This document shows, piece by piece, positions 59,559 to 59,573 of a stretch of 59,573 bases of DNA. Each line of letters begins with the position of its first letter. Positions within the stretch are counted from its first letter, which is position 1. The position numbers and the translations under genes are program-made. The notes beneath the pieces were generated by a model, which did no database searches, was not told the origin of the DNA, and worked only from the letters and a program-made list of their open reading frames with translations. The DNA comes from Candidatus Siliceabacter maunaloa (GTDB taxonomy: Bacteria; Actinomycetota; Thermoleophilia; Solirubrobacterales; Solirubrobacteraceae): contig JANDLV010000023.1 in the NCBI GenBank assembly GCA_024330185.1, forward strand, positions 1-59,573, written 5' to 3'.

Positions 59559-59573
59559 TGGGCTGGGGGCGCC

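Overview
The window is high-GC DNA with long shadow reading frames, many GTG/TTG starts, 4-bp ATGA/GTGA gene overlaps, and several starts that lie 6-8 nt downstream of a TANNNT -10 box (the leaderless pattern of actinobacteria). Gene content fits an actinobacterium, most likely of class Thermoleophilia (Solirubrobacterales-like): a ccm-hem cluster, DUF1385 protein, MpaB-type oxygenase, DUF62 SAM hydrolase, methylmalonyl-CoA epimerase and LuxR regulators with attached ATPase or membrane domains. The lineage is an inference; no rRNA gene is present.

Region 1 (1-6541): an integrative element inserted at the 3' end of a tRNA-Arg(CCT) gene. It carries small translationally coupled orphan genes, a RepA/DnaB-like AAA ATPase with an iteron-like repeat cluster inside its 3' end, an excisionase-like HTH protein and a tyrosine integrase that abuts the tRNA.

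Region 2 (6609-17295): chromosomal backbone. It holds a peptide-binding lipoprotein, nitroreductase, AEC permease, GalT-like transferase, GNAT enzyme, TlpA thioredoxin, an SF2 helicase with a very acidic insert plus a coiled-coil partner, BirA and a DUF62 enzyme.

Region 3 (17342-19375): a small defence/toxin island with an Mrr-type restriction nuclease fused to an N-terminal sensor-like domain, then a TacA-TacT pair.

Region 4 (19407-29124): ccmA-ccmB-ccmC-ccmD-hemA-hemC-cobA/hemD is one tightly overlapping minus-strand run that joins tetrapyrrole synthesis to haem export for cytochrome c maturation. A Phd-VapC pair, Moco genes (mog, moaC), a siroheme-type dehydrogenase and an MpaB protein follow.

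Region 5 (29206-45807): an aldehyde-dehydrogenase-like protein that has lost its catalytic residues, a secreted repeat protein, rarA divergent from an M20 hydrolase, DUF1385, NAPRT, a two-module sensor kinase, a short FtsH-like protease, two Uma2 paralogues, a methyltransferase, methylmalonyl-CoA epimerase, a VapBC-like pair and an ECF sigma/anti-sigma pair.

Region 6 (45848-53190): a decay zone. It contains duplicated and frameshifted fragments of a phospholipase-D/cardiolipin synthase gene, a lipoprotein gene and two small genes whose intact copies lie at 43.2-43.6 kb, plus a frameshifted IS982 and an IS630 scrap with a local inversion. Intact secreted proteins are interspersed.

Region 7 (53340-59573): a large LuxR/AAA regulator, two membrane-anchored LuxR-type regulators in tandem and two secreted proteins.

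The most unusual signal is a family of short palindromic elements inserted in frame inside coding sequences: two tandem 30-bp copies in cobA/hemD, and two identical 38-bp copies in rarA and the neighbouring M20 hydrolase. The latter two lie in inverted orientation around the shared promoter.
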